DNA from: Streptomyces albiflavescens
Lineage (GTDB): Bacteria; Actinomycetota; Actinomycetes; Streptomycetales; Streptomycetaceae
Assembly (NCBI RefSeq): GCF_014645835.1
Contig: NZ_BMMM01000005.1
Coordinates: forward strand, 124,001 to 188,000
Length of the DNA stretch: 64,000 nucleotides
Direction of reading: 5' to 3'
The translations under genes were made by a program, and so were the position numbers. This document shows positions 17,338 through 26,717 of this stretch, one piece after another (position 1 is the first letter of the stretch; every line of letters begins with the position of its first letter). The notes under the pieces are model-generated. The model did no database searches. It was not told the DNA's origin and worked only from the letters and a program-made list of their open reading frames with translations.

Positions 17338-17703
17338 CTACTCGTCCCATGCCTGGACCAAGGTCTGTTCGACGATCTTGCCCTCGCGCAGCGAGATCAT
17401 CGAAGTGGCCAGCACCCGCACGCCGTCCGGATACTCGCAGGACTCGGTGTAGGCGACATGGTCCCCTTGGATGACGCACTGGTCCAGCTTGTGCGTCATG
17501 TCGCGGCTGTAGACGTCGCTGAGCATTTCGGCAATCTCGTCGCGGCCGTGTTTGATCATCGGGTGGCTGGGTTGCGTGTTGCGGTCGACGACGCGCAGTT
17601 CCGCGTCGTCGGCGTAGAGCGCCAGCAGAGCTGCCGCACTGTGTCCTTCTATGCCCCGGCGCAGCGCTTCGGTGTCGAAGGCAGGGGGTGCCGCGGTGCC
17701 CAT
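17338..17703 (-). CDS. SnoaL-like/NTF2-fold protein
   Basis: 121 aa from ATG 17703, which has a strong AAGGAGG SD. It reads GIEGHSAAALLALYADDAEL, then HGRDEIAEMLSDVYSRDMTH and VAYTESCEYPDGVRVLATSM, the layout of small SnoaL_2/NTF2-like proteins. No active-site assignment is possible. It is convergent with the MarR gene. Confidence 0.8.
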   Translation of the reverse strand: MGTAAPPAFDTEALRRGIEGHSAAALLALYADDAELRVVDRNTQPSHPMIKHGRDEIAEMLSDVYSRDMTHKLDQCVIQGDHVAYTESCEYPDGVRVLATSMISLREGKIVEQTLVQAWDE

Positions 17704-17874
17704 GATCGACCTCCTTGGAAGGCCGCGGCCCAGCGCGGAATGGGCCGCGTAGGCCTCTCCTCCGAGACTCCTCCGCTGCTCGGCCCACGGCAAGCGCAGC
17801 CGTCCGATGCGCCTGACGGGTGAGCGACGGAACCCGGCCGTGTCCGCCCGGACCCCGGGTCCGTTGCTGAAAGC

Positions 17875-18168
17875 ATGATCTCAACACGACGTATGGTCGC
17901 CGCCGTTGGTCTCGCCGTCGGTGTCACGGGCCTCGCCGCGCCGATGGCGAACGCGGCGGGCTCCGAGGCCCACGACGCGGGGAAGCTGAACCCGATCGCT
18001 CAGCTCGACTCGCTCGCGATGAGCGACATTCCCGCGGAGCAGCAGGCCGAAGTCCCGCGGCCCTCGAGTCAGCTCGCCGGACTCAACCGGCTGAACGACC
18101 TGAACGAATTGCACCAGGTGACCGACCTGGTCGCGCCGGTGACCGGGCTGCTTTCGGGCATCGGGTAG
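17875..18168 (+). CDS. Small secreted protein
   Basis: 97 aa beginning MISTRRMVAAVGLAVGVTGL and with a signal cleavage site near ANAAG. The mature 70 residues are polar with a leucine/asparagine-rich stretch (LAGLNRLNDLNELHQ). It resembles the many small secreted Streptomyces proteins of unknown role. A strong terminator follows 24 bp after the stop. Confidence 0.7.
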   Translation: MISTRRMVAAVGLAVGVTGLAAPMANAAGSEAHDAGKLNPIAQLDSLAMSDIPAEQQAEVPRPSSQLAGLNRLNDLNELHQVTDLVAPVTGLLSGIG

Positions 18169-18192
18169 GCGGCAGACGCGGTTCGGTACGGC

Positions 18193-18228
18193 GAGCCCCG
18201 GCAGAACATCGACGTTCTGCCGGGGCTC
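18193..18228 (+). terminator. Rho-independent terminator after the small secreted protein gene
   Basis: A perfect 15-bp stem, GAGCCCCGGCAGAAC and its complement, with a 6-nt loop (18208-18213), followed by CTCGTCTCT. It lies between the secreted protein gene and the convergent AraC gene and may serve both. Confidence 0.9.
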
Positions 18229-18412
18229 CTCGTCTCTCACGGGCGTACACCTTCCCCCGGCGCGCTGAAGAGCCGCACACCCGTGACCTGACCACGGCGT
18301 ACGTCGCTCCCGACGGGAGACGTGGCAGGGGCGTTCGCATACTGAAGTTATGTTCACGCAAAGTGGGGGCCTGGTGCCGGGGTGGGAGGCGCGGGGTGTC
18401 AATGGTCCGGTC

Positions 18413-19342
18413 CTAGCGATCCCGTGCGTGGCCTGCTCGTCCGCGTACGGCACCGCGGAACGCGATGGGGGCCTGTCCGGCACGCTGATGGAAGTACTTG
18501 GCGAAGTTCGTGGCGCTGGAAAAACCCAGCTGGGCGGCGATGCGGGCGGCGGCGAGGTCGGTGTGCGCCAACAGCCGCTTGGCCTCCAGGACGACCCGGC
18601 GGTCGATGAACTCCTTGGCACCGACTCCCGCCGCGTCGAGGGTGGCCCTGGACAGCGTGCGGGTGGAGTACCCGAGCGCGGCGGCGTAGTCGTCCACGCG
18701 GCGCGTCCGGGCGAAGTCCCGCTCGACTGCGGCGCGGAAGCGCAGGAAGGTCTCGCTCGGCTCGGCGGCGTGGCCGCCGGGGGCTTCCAGATGGGCCACG
18801 CGCAGCATCAGGACGTCCAGGAGATGGCGCAGCACGGCGACATGGGCGTCGAGCGGCAGCCGCCCCCGGTCCCGGAACTCTCGCTCCAGGTGCGCGGCCG
18901 CGAGGCGGAGCGCCTCGGCGTCCTCGGCCGCCGGGGTGCGCAGCGCCGGCGCCTCCGGATCGTCCAGCCGGGCCGCGCCGACGGTGGCCGGATCCGGGAA
19001 GTCGCGCTCGAAGACGATCAGGATGCCCTCGGCCTTGTCGAGATCGCCCCACTGGAGCACCTGACCGGGGCGCACCCACAGCCATGAGTCCGGATCGAGG
19101 ACGTACCCCGTGAAGTCCACGGTCTGCCGCAGTGTGCCGGAGGTGAGCGTGAGCACGTGGTGGAAGCCGGGGCGCTGCGGCGCTCCGAGATCCACGCCGC
19201 GGCCGTCGGCCCTGGAACGCAGGTCGGCCAGCGAGATCACTTCCAGGCCCGCCGGAGTGCCGACCGGCGCCGCGAAGGCGACCTCGGGGATGGCCTGCCC
19301 GGCCGAGTGTCGGTTTATGACCATCATCAGTCGCCTGTGCAT
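18413..19342 (-). CDS. AraC-family transcriptional regulator
   Basis: 309 aa. The N-terminal half is a cupin-like sensing domain (HHVLTLTSGTLRQTVDFTGY, WVRPGQVLQW). The C-terminal half holds two HTHs: DYAAALGYSTRTLSRATLDA and AAQLGFSSATNFAKYFHQRA followed by G.API.FR. The start could be ATG 19342 or the ATG pair near 19325. It is divergent from an alpha/beta hydrolase gene that it probably controls. Confidence 0.9.
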   Translation of the reverse strand: MHRRLMMVINRHSAGQAIPEVAFAAPVGTPAGLEVISLADLRSRADGRGVDLGAPQRPGFHHVLTLTSGTLRQTVDFTGYVLDPDSWLWVRPGQVLQWGDLDKAEGILIVFERDFPDPATVGAARLDDPEAPALRTPAAEDAEALRLAAAHLEREFRDRGRLPLDAHVAVLRHLLDVLMLRVAHLEAPGGHAAEPSETFLRFRAAVERDFARTRRVDDYAAALGYSTRTLSRATLDAAGVGAKEFIDRRVVLEAKRLLAHTDLAAARIAAQLGFSSATNFAKYFHQRAGQAPIAFRGAVRGRAGHARDR

Positions 19343-19444
19343 CCGGGCGGGACGTGTTTCCCCGCCTAATTTGGAGTGGTCGCCGAGCGGACGACCGCCT
19401 GTCGTGGCGGAAAGAGAGCATCACGATAGAAGGAGAGCTGATCC

Positions 19445-20314
19445 ATGGCCAAGGAACTCAAGGACATCGCGTACGGCGACGGACTCGACGGCCAGTTGAT
19501 CGATCTGTACGTCCCGGACGGCGAAGGTCCCTGGCCGCTGGTGATCTGGAGCCGCGGTTCGGGCTGGTTGGCCGACACCGGGCGGTACGACGCCGAGGTG
19601 GTGGCCCGGCGGCTGAACCCGCACGGCTTCGCCGTGGCCGGGCTGGCGATCCGCTCCAGCGCGCAGACCCGCTTCCCCGGGCAACTGCGGGACATCGAGG
19701 AAGCCGTTCGTCGGCTCCGCACGCATGCCTCGTCGTACGGCCTCGACCCCGATCGCACAGGGATGTTCGGCGAGTCCTCGGGCGGCTGGGCCGCGGCGCT
19801 GGCCGCGCTGACCGTCGACGGCATCCGCGCCGCCGTACCCGTCTACCCGCCGACCGACCTGCTGAGCATGGACGAGCAGATGCTCCCCGGCACGCTCCAG
19901 GAGTTCACGCGCTTTCCCGGCAGCCCGTACGGCCATGACGACCCCGAGTCCGCGGAGTCCCGGCTGCTCGGCGGCCCTCTCCAGGAGCGGCCCGAACTCG
20001 CCCGCAGGGCAAGCCCGTCGACGTACGTCGGCCAGGACGCCCCGCCCTTCCTGATCCTGCACGGAAAGGCCGACCGGATCGTCCCGTACGGCCAGGGCGC
20101 ACTCTTCTACGAGGCGCTCGCGAAGGCGGGCGCCGATGTCGAACTGATCACGCTGCCCCACGCCGACCACGGCCCGTGGAACGACTTCCTGACCGACCCC
20201 GCCGTGAAGCGGGACGCGTTCACGGTCTCCTCACGCGAGGGCAAGGAGACCGAGGCGCGGCCGTGCGATCCGACCTGGGACACCGTCGTCGACTTCTTCC
20301 ACCGGCACCTGTAG
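19445..20314 (+). CDS. Alpha/beta hydrolase (esterase/lipase type)
   Basis: 289 aa, SD GAAGGAGA. The nucleophile elbow GESSGG contains the catalytic Ser, LILHGKADRIVPY the Asp region and LPHADHG the His. The sequence resembles BD-FAE-type esterases. No signal peptide, so it is cytoplasmic. The divergent AraC regulator likely governs it. The stop lies 4 bp from the stop of the convergent ABC exporter. Confidence 0.88.
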   Translation: MAKELKDIAYGDGLDGQLIDLYVPDGEGPWPLVIWSRGSGWLADTGRYDAEVVARRLNPHGFAVAGLAIRSSAQTRFPGQLRDIEEAVRRLRTHASSYGLDPDRTGMFGESSGGWAAALAALTVDGIRAAVPVYPPTDLLSMDEQMLPGTLQEFTRFPGSPYGHDDPESAESRLLGGPLQERPELARRASPSTYVGQDAPPFLILHGKADRIVPYGQGALFYEALAKAGADVELITLPHADHGPWNDFLTDPAVKRDAFTVSSREGKETEARPCDPTWDTVVDFFHRHL

Positions 20315-20318
20315 GCGC

Positions 20319-22073
20319 TCAGCCGGCGGTCGCGAGGAACTGCGTGGCGGCCAGTTCGGCATAGAGCGGATCCGCGGCCACGAGTTCGCGGTGGGTGCCC
20401 ACGGCGCGGACGCGGCCCGCGTCCATGACGACGATGCGGTCGGCCATCGTGACGGTGGACAGCCGGTGCGCGACGACGAGGACCGTGGTCGTGCGGGCCA
20501 CATCGGCGACGGTGTCGCGCAGCGCGGCTTCGTTGACGGCGTCGAGCTGCGAGGTGGCCTCGTCGAGGAGCAGCAGCCGGGGGCGGCGCAGCAGGGCGCG
20601 GGCGATGGCGACGCGCTGGCGCTCGCCGCCGGACAGCTTGGTGCCGCGGTGGCCGACGAGCGTGTCCAGGCCACGCGGCAGACGGGCGACCAGGCCGTCG
20701 AGCCGGGTCGTCTTCAGTACGCGCGTGAGGTCTGTGTCGTCGGCGTCCGGGTTGCCGAGCAGCAGGTTGTCCCGCAGCGACCCCGACAGGACCGGGGCAT
20801 CCTGCTCCACATAGCCGATGGCGGAACGGAGTTGAGGCAGATCCCAGCGCTCCAGCTCACGGCCGTCGAGCGTGATGACGCCCGCCTCGGGGTCGTAGAA
20901 CCGCTCGATGAGCGAGAAGACGGTGGTCTTGCCCGCCCCCGAAGGACCGACGAACGCGGTCATGCCGCGGGCCGGGACAGCGAAGGTCACACCGTGGTGG
21001 ACGTACGGCAGATCGTCGGCGTACCGGAAGCGGACCTCGTCGAAGGCGAGCGCGGCGGGCTCGGCGCCCGGAGTCGGCAACGGTGCCGGCGGGGCCGCCG
21101 CTTCGGCGGGCAGCCGGAGCGCCTCCTGGATCCGGGCGAGCGCGGCGGCACCGGTCTGGTACTGCGTGATCGCGCCGACCACCTGCTGGATCGGTGACAT
21201 CAGATAGAACACGTAGAGGAGGAAGGCGACCAGCGTCCCCACGTCTATCGCGCCGGTCGCGACCCGCGCGCCGCCCACCGCGAGAACCGTGATGAAGGCG
21301 ATCTGCATCGCCAGACCGGCCGTGTTGCCCGCCGCCGCCGACCATTTGGCGGCCCGCACGCTCTGCCGCCACGACTCCTCGGCCGCCGCGTGGATGGTCT
21401 GCTCCTCGCGGTGCTCGGCACCGGATGCCTTGACCGTGCGCAGCGCGCCGAGGATCCGTTCCAGAGAGGCGCCCATCACGCCGACGGCGTCCTGTGCCTG
21501 CTTGCTCGCCCGGTTGATACGCGGCACGATCACACCGAGCACGGTGCCCGCGCAGAGAATCACTCCCAGGGTGACGCCCAGCAGCACCCAGTCCACCAGC
21601 CCCATCATCACGATCGTTGCGACGAGAGTGAGCCCGCCGGTGCCGAGGCCGACGAGGGAATCGGTGGTGACCTCGCGCAGCAGCGTCGTGTCGGAGGTGA
21701 TCCGGGCCATCAGGTCGCCGGGCTCGCTGCGGTCCACGGCCGGTATGCGCAGCCGCAGCAGATACGACGACAGGGCGCGCCGCGCGCCGAGCACCACAGA
21801 CTCGGCGGTGCGCCGCAGCACATAGGAACCCAGCGCCCCGACCGCCGCGTTGGTGACCACCAGCGCCGCCATGCCGAGCAGCGCGCGCCCGATGGGCCGG
21901 TCGTGCGACAGGTCGTCGATGAGCCCCCGCGCCACCAGAGGCAGCACCAGACCCGTGGCCCCGGTCGCGAGTGCCAGCAGCGCACCCGCCAGGAGCGCCC
22001 ATCGATGCGGTCGTACGTACCCGAGCAGCAGGCGCCACGTGGGCACGTCGGACTCGGCGTCGGTGAGGCTCAC
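20319..22073 (-). CDS. ABC exporter, fused permease/ATPase (type IV half-transporter)
   Basis: 584 aa from GTG 22073, with SD AAGGAG. Six membrane helices in the first ~310 residues are followed by an ATPase domain: Walker A GPSGAGKTT, signature LSGGERQR, Walker B LLLLDEAT and the switch His in AHRLS. Such half-transporters work as dimers to export lipids, peptides or drugs. It stands alone, so the substrate is unknown. Longer frames upstream run through tandem repeats and are not coding. Confidence 0.92.
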   Translation of the reverse strand: MSLTDAESDVPTWRLLLGYVRPHRWALLAGALLALATGATGLVLPLVARGLIDDLSHDRPIGRALLGMAALVVTNAAVGALGSYVLRRTAESVVLGARRALSSYLLRLRIPAVDRSEPGDLMARITSDTTLLREVTTDSLVGLGTGGLTLVATIVMMGLVDWVLLGVTLGVILCAGTVLGVIVPRINRASKQAQDAVGVMGASLERILGALRTVKASGAEHREEQTIHAAAEESWRQSVRAAKWSAAAGNTAGLAMQIAFITVLAVGGARVATGAIDVGTLVAFLLYVFYLMSPIQQVVGAITQYQTGAAALARIQEALRLPAEAAAPPAPLPTPGAEPAALAFDEVRFRYADDLPYVHHGVTFAVPARGMTAFVGPSGAGKTTVFSLIERFYDPEAGVITLDGRELERWDLPQLRSAIGYVEQDAPVLSGSLRDNLLLGNPDADDTDLTRVLKTTRLDGLVARLPRGLDTLVGHRGTKLSGGERQRVAIARALLRRPRLLLLDEATSQLDAVNEAALRDTVADVARTTTVLVVAHRLSTVTMADRIVVMDAGRVRAVGTHRELVAADPLYAELAATQFLATAG

Positions 22074-22122
22074 GGCGCTCCTTGCGGGAGTTCGGTGCGG
22101 GGCATTCAGGCTACGTCGGCGC

Positions 22123-22179
22123 CGGGGCGGATTTGGAACGTCGGGGCGGACCGGGAACGCCGGGGCGGATCCGGAACGA
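22123..22179. repeat. Three tandem copies of a 19-bp repeat
   Basis: The units at 22123-22141, 22142-22160 and 22161-22179 all start CGGGGCGGA and contain GGAACG. They lie in the promoter-side gap of the ABC exporter, upstream of a glycosyltransferase scrap that itself carries an 18-bp tandem duplication (22283-22318). Confidence 0.85.
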
Positions 22180-22193
22180 CGGTGCGGGCCGGG

Positions 22194-22400
22194 GCAGAGG
22201 CCCTCGCGTTCCCCTCCGTCAACGAGGGCTTCGGGCTCGCCGCGTCGGAGGCGCTCGCCGCGGGCGTCCCGCCGGTCGTACGCGATCCGCCGGTCCTGCG
22301 CGATCCGCCGGTCCTGCGCGAGGTGTTCGGACCGGCCGCCCGTTTCGCGGACACTCCGCAGGCCCTCGCCGCCGCACTTGATCGCGCCCTCACCCCGTAG
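22194..22400 (+). pseudogene. C-terminal fragment of a GT4 glycosyltransferase
   Basis: About 68 codons encode AFPSVNEGFGLAASEALAAG and, at the end, VFGPAARFADTPQALAAALD, the conserved nucleotide-sugar binding end of GT4 enzymes, and then stop at 22400. An exact 18-bp tandem duplication inserts an extra RDPPVL. Nothing upstream matches a glycosyltransferase, so the gene is a relic. Confidence 0.75.
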
Positions 22401-22543
22401 GACTCGGTGCGTGCGGGAGCCGGCCGGCGCCCAGCCGCCCGGCACACCCGGGGCCGGGCCGCCGAGCGTCACCTGGCCTTCTACCGGTCGGTCACACCGT
22501 AGGGTCGGTTGACGGAACGTCGACCTAGGGAAGGGCTCATCAC

Positions 22544-23629
22544 ATGGCGCAGGAAGTACGGGGCGTGATCGCACCGGGCAAGAACGAGCCGGTGCGTGTC
22601 GAGACCATCGTCGTGCCGGATCCGGGGCCGGGCGAGGCCGTGGTGAAGATCCAGGCGTGCGGGGTCTGCCACACCGACCTGCACTACAAACAGGGCGGCA
22701 TCAACGACGACTTCCCGTTCCTGCTCGGCCACGAGGCCGCCGGCATCGTGGAGTCGGTCGGCGACGGTGTCACGGACGTCGCACCCGGGGACTTCGTCAT
22801 CCTCAACTGGCGCGCGGTGTGCGGGCAGTGTCGGGCCTGTCTGCGCGGGCGCCCCTGGTACTGCTTCAACACGCACAACGCGCGGCAGAAGATGACCCTC
22901 ACGGACGGCACCGAGCTGTCACCGGCCCTCGGCATCGGCGCCTTCGCCGAGAAGACACTGGTCGCCGCCGGACAGTGCACCAAGGTCGACCCGGCCGTCT
23001 CCCCGGCGGTGGCCGGACTGCTCGGCTGCGGAGTGATGGCAGGGATCGGGGCCGCCCTCAACACCGGGAACGTCGGCCGGGGCGACACCGTCGCCGTCAT
23101 CGGCTGCGGAGGCGTCGGCGACGCGGCGATCGCCGGGTCCCGCCTCGCCGGCGCGGCGAAGATCATCGCCGTGGACATCGACGACCGGAAGCTCACCACC
23201 GCCGAGAAGATCGGCGCCACGCACACCGTCAACTCGCGCGAGACCGACCCCGTCGAGGCCATCCGCGAGCTGACCGGCGGCTTCGGCGCGGACGTCGTCA
23301 TCGAGGCTGTCGGGCGTCCGGAGACGTACAAGCAGGCTTTCTACGCCCGTGACTTGGCGGGCACGGTCGTGCTCGTCGGCGTACCCACCCCGGACATGAA
23401 GCTCGAACTGCCGCTGATCGACGTCTTCGGACGGGGCGGTGCCCTCAAGTCGTCCTGGTACGGCGACTGCCTGCCCACCCGTGACTTCCCCATGCTGATC
23501 GACCTGCATCTCCAGGGACGCCTGGACCTGGGCGCGTTCGTGAGCGAGACGATCGCCCTGGACGAGATCGAGCCGGCCTTCGAGCGAATGCACCACGGCG
23601 ACGTGCTGCGCTCGGTGGTGGTGCTGTGA
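22544..23629 (+). CDS. mscR: S-(hydroxymethyl)mycothiol dehydrogenase
   Basis: 361 aa zinc alcohol dehydrogenase that oxidises the formaldehyde-mycothiol adduct to S-formylmycothiol with NAD. Catalytic zinc ligands C39 and H63 (ACGVCHTD, LGHEAAG) and the structural zinc cysteines C93, C96, C99 and C107 are present; the Rossmann motif is GCGGVGDAAIAG. It closely resembles actinobacterial MscR/AdhE2. Its stop overlaps the MBL-fold gene start in TGATG, a conserved pairing. Confidence 0.93.
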   Translation: MAQEVRGVIAPGKNEPVRVETIVVPDPGPGEAVVKIQACGVCHTDLHYKQGGINDDFPFLLGHEAAGIVESVGDGVTDVAPGDFVILNWRAVCGQCRACLRGRPWYCFNTHNARQKMTLTDGTELSPALGIGAFAEKTLVAAGQCTKVDPAVSPAVAGLLGCGVMAGIGAALNTGNVGRGDTVAVIGCGGVGDAAIAGSRLAGAAKIIAVDIDDRKLTTAEKIGATHTVNSRETDPVEAIRELTGGFGADVVIEAVGRPETYKQAFYARDLAGTVVLVGVPTPDMKLELPLIDVFGRGGALKSSWYGDCLPTRDFPMLIDLHLQGRLDLGAFVSETIALDEIEPAFERMHHGDVLRSVVVL

Positions 23630-24258
23630 TGACCGCGCGCATCGAACACCTCGTCACCTCGGGCACGTTCTCGCTCGACGGCGGCACCTGGGAGGTCGAC
23701 AACAACGTCTGGATCGTCGGCGACGACCACGAAGCCGTCGTCATCGACGCCGCCCACGATGCCGACGCCATCGCCGCCGTGGTGGGCAACCGGCGGCTGC
23801 TGGCGATCGTGTGCACCCATGCTCACAACGATCACATCGATGCCGCTCCGGCCCTCGCCGAGCGCACCGGTGCCAAGATCTGGCTGCACCCCGACGACCT
23901 GCTGCTGTGGAAGATGACCCACCCCAACCGCCTCCCGGACACCTGGTTGCAGGACGGCCAGGTGATCGAGGCGGCCGGCGCCGACCTGACCGTGCTGCAC
24001 ACCCCGGGCCACGCCCCTGGCGCGGTCTGCCTGTACGACCCCGGCCTGGGCACCGTCTTCACGGGCGACACGCTCTTCAAGGGCGGACCGGGAGCCACCG
24101 GCCGTTCCTTCTCCCACTTCCCGACGATCGTCGAGTCGATCCGCGAGCGCCTGCTGAGCCTTCCGGCCGACACGGTCGTCCGTACGGGACATGGGGAGTC
24201 GACCACGATCGGGGCCGAGGCGCCGCACCTGGAGGAGTGGATCGCGCGCGGCCACTGA
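23629..24258 (+). CDS. MBL-fold metallohydrolase linked to mscR
   Basis: 209 aa from ATG 23629, coupled by a 1-nt overlap with mscR. The metal-binding signature THAHNDHIDAAP is followed by HTPGHAPGAVCL and FTGDTLFKGG, the glyoxalase II-type arrangement. In other actinobacteria the same gene follows mscR, so it probably hydrolyses a mycothiol thioester such as S-formylmycothiol; that role is inferred from context. Confidence 0.9.
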   Translation: MTARIEHLVTSGTFSLDGGTWEVDNNVWIVGDDHEAVVIDAAHDADAIAAVVGNRRLLAIVCTHAHNDHIDAAPALAERTGAKIWLHPDDLLLWKMTHPNRLPDTWLQDGQVIEAAGADLTVLHTPGHAPGAVCLYDPGLGTVFTGDTLFKGGPGATGRSFSHFPTIVESIRERLLSLPADTVVRTGHGESTTIGAEAPHLEEWIARGH

Positions 24259-24386
24259 CGCCGGACGCGCCGGGACACGATGGAACGGACTGAAGAAACC
24301 TGACAGGAGATGTCCGGCTTCCGGGAGACGCTCGTAGCACCACCGACGGGAAGGCACCGTCGGTTCCACGAGCACGGAGGTCGGAC

Positions 24387-25313
24387 ATGTCAGGGCCGCT
24401 GGAAGGCACGCTGCGGGGCAAGGTCGCGCTGGTCGCGGGGGCGACCCGCGGAGCGGGCCGGGGGATCGCCGTGGAGCTCGGCGCGGTCGGCGCCACCGTG
24501 TATGTGACCGGGCGCAGCACACGCGAGCGGCGCTCGGAGTACGACCGCCCGGAGACTGTCGAGGACACCGCGGACCTCGTCACGGCGGCGGGCGGCCGGG
24601 GCATCGCGGTCCCCACCGACCACCTCGTCGCGGCGGAGGTCCAGGCCCTCGTCGCGCGCATCGCGGAGGAACAGGGCGGGCTCGACGTCCTGGTCAACGA
24701 CATCTGGGGCGGCGAAAGACTCTTCGAGTGGGACACCCCGGTCTGGGAACACGACCTCGAGAATGGCCTACGGCTGCTGCGCCTCGCCGTGGAGACCCAC
24801 GCGATCACCAACCACCACGCGCTTCCCCTGCTGTTGCGCAAGCCCGGAGGCCTGGTCGTCGAGATGACCGACGGCACCGCCGAGTACAACCGGGAAACCT
24901 ACCGGGTCTCCTTCTTCTACGACCTCGCCAAGTCGTCGGTCCTTCGCATGGCGTTCGCCCTGGGACAGGAGCTCGGCCCGCGCGGAGCCACCGCCGTGGC
25001 GCTCACACCCGGCTGGCTGCGCTCGGAGATGATGCTCGACAACTACGGTGTCACCGAGGAGAACTGGCACGACGCCCTGGAGCGCAACCCGCACTTCGGT
25101 ATCTCCGAGACCCCGTTCTACGTGGGCCGCGCCGTCGCCGCCCTGGCCACCGACCCGGACGTCGCGCGCTGGAACGGGGCGTCGCTCTCCAGCGGGCAGC
25201 TCGCCCAGGTGTACGGCTTCACCGACCGTGACGGCAGCCGCCCGGACGCCTGGCGCTACCTCGTCGAGGTCCAGGACGCGGGCAAGCCGGCGGACGTGAC
25301 GGGGTATCGCTGA
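24387..25313 (+). CDS. SDR-family oxidoreductase
   Basis: 308 aa. The cofactor motif is variant but present (VAGATRGAGRGIAVELG) and YVTGRST suggests NADP. The classical NNAG is replaced by VNDIWGG, and the catalytic Tyr/Lys seem to lie in YRVSFFYDLAKSS. It belongs to the SDR subgroup of about 300 aa with a longer C terminus. Upstream, a hairpin ACCGACGG/CCGTCGGT (24342-24364) sits between the MBL gene and this start. Confidence 0.85.
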   Translation: MSGPLEGTLRGKVALVAGATRGAGRGIAVELGAVGATVYVTGRSTRERRSEYDRPETVEDTADLVTAAGGRGIAVPTDHLVAAEVQALVARIAEEQGGLDVLVNDIWGGERLFEWDTPVWEHDLENGLRLLRLAVETHAITNHHALPLLLRKPGGLVVEMTDGTAEYNRETYRVSFFYDLAKSSVLRMAFALGQELGPRGATAVALTPGWLRSEMMLDNYGVTEENWHDALERNPHFGISETPFYVGRAVAALATDPDVARWNGASLSSGQLAQVYGFTDRDGSRPDAWRYLVEVQDAGKPADVTGYR

Positions 25314-25329
25314 GGGACGCCGGGCCCGA

Positions 25330-25869
25330 TCACGTGTGCACATGAGGCAACGGCAGCGGCCACCGCGCGGAATGGCCGGGCGGAAGCGCCAGGTCCTCCC
25401 GGACCGCCGTGTAGTACCCCTCACGCCCGGCGCGCTGCCGTTCGAGCAGGGCCTGCCACGCTTGCGGATCGTGCGTTCCCTCTCTCAGGAACTGTTCCAT
25501 CTCCATGACCAGGACGACCCATGCGCGGGCCTTCTCCACCACCTGCGGGCTGCCCAGGAGCACCAGCGCCTCGCCGGAAGGATCCCTGGCGAAGGTGGCT
25601 TCGGCGATGAGGGGGGCCGCGTCCTCGGGCGACAACGGGTGCGGATGAGGGTCGTTGCCCAGGTGCGACGCGACCCGGTAGGTCAGCGTGACGGACTTCT
25701 TCAGGGCCCGAGCGTAGTCGGCGTACACCGCGAGCCGGCGCTCCTCCCAACGGGCCGTCTGCTCCCGGCGGAACCGGGCCCGGTCGCCCCGCACGATCGC
25801 CAGATACGAACCGAGGGCACCGATGACCACGCCGATCAGCGCCGGTAGTTGTTGCATGAACGCGGACAT
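25330..25869 (-). CDS. Membrane-anchored protein of unknown function
   Basis: 179 aa. One N-terminal hydrophobic segment (LPALIGVVIGALGSYLAIV) is followed by a basic helical region (RRLAVYADYARALKKSVTL) and a soluble domain. Such proteins with a single anchor and a helical cytoplasmic part are common and unnamed in Streptomyces. It is convergent with one SDR gene and divergent from the other. Confidence 0.6.
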   Translation of the reverse strand: MSAFMQQLPALIGVVIGALGSYLAIVRGDRARFRREQTARWEERRLAVYADYARALKKSVTLTYRVASHLGNDPHPHPLSPEDAAPLIAEATFARDPSGEALVLLGSPQVVEKARAWVVLVMEMEQFLREGTHDPQAWQALLERQRAGREGYYTAVREDLALPPGHSARWPLPLPHVHT

Positions 25870-25919
25870 GGGCGCACGGTATCTGTCCCCGGGACGATCA
25901 GGGCAGTAACTTCCGTGCC

Positions 25920-26717
25920 ATGACTGCGATGAGGCGTTTCGAGGGCCACGGAGTTCTGATCACGGGCGCGGCCCGCGGCATCGGGGCGGCCACCGCCCGT
26001 CGGGTGGCCGAGGAGGGTGCCCAAGTCCTCGTCACCGACGTCGACCTGGTGGAGGCGGAGAAGACAGCGGCTTCGATCCGTGAACTCGGCGCGCGGGCGG
26101 AGCCGTTCGGGTGCGACGTGGGGGAGCGGGCACAGGTCGAGGCGGCCGTCGCGTACGCCGTCGACGCCTTCGGCTCGCTCGACGTCCTGGTGAACAACGC
26201 CTACCGGTGCACGCCCGACGCCCCGCTCTTCGAGGACGAGCCGGACGACGTGTGGGCCCGCGACCTCGACATCACCCTGACCGGTGCCTACCGCTGCTCG
26301 CGCGCGGCGCTCCCGCACCTGGCGGCCTCGGCGCACGGAGCCATCGTCAACATCGGCTCCGTCAACGGCATCCAGAGCTTCAGCAACCACGCCTACAGCG
26401 CGGCCAAGGCAGGCCTCATGTCGCTGACCCGCACCCTCGCCGAGCACGCCGCGGCGCGTGGCGTGCGCGTCAACCTGGTCGCACCGGGCACGGTCCGCAC
26501 CACGGGGTGGGAAGGCCGAGAGGCCGATCTCGCCCGGGCGTCGCAGGTGTATCCGCTGGGACGGGTCGGCGAACCGGAGGACATCGCGGCCGCTGTCGCC
26601 TTCCTCGCCTCCCGGGACGCGGCCTGGATCACCGGCACGACGTTGTGCGTGGACGGGGGCCTGCTCGCGGTCAACACGGGATTCCGGCAGGCGATCCAGC
26701 AACACGAAGGTGCTTAG
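25920..26717 (+). CDS. SDR-family oxidoreductase (FabG-like)
   Basis: 265 aa classical SDR: cofactor loop GAARGIGAA, NNAY, catalytic YSAAK (Tyr/Lys) and Ser in NIGSVNG. The C-terminal APGTVRTTGW and DGGLL are typical. The Asp after beta-2 (VTDVDLV) favours NAD(H). Its TAG stop is formed by the TA target dinucleotide plus the first base of the MITE inserted at its end. Confidence 0.9.
   Translation: MTAMRRFEGHGVLITGAARGIGAATARRVAEEGAQVLVTDVDLVEAEKTAASIRELGARAEPFGCDVGERAQVEAAVAYAVDAFGSLDVLVNNAYRCTPDAPLFEDEPDDVWARDLDITLTGAYRCSRAALPHLAASAHGAIVNIGSVNGIQSFSNHAYSAAKAGLMSLTRTLAEHAAARGVRVNLVAPGTVRTTGWEGREADLARASQVYPLGRVGEPEDIAAAVAFLASRDAAWITGTTLCVDGGLLAVNTGFRQAIQQHEGA

Noticed and set aside
24342..24364. 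Terminator after the MBL-fold gene
   Set aside because: The 8-bp stem has no U-run and lies 22 bp before the next start, so its role is unclear.
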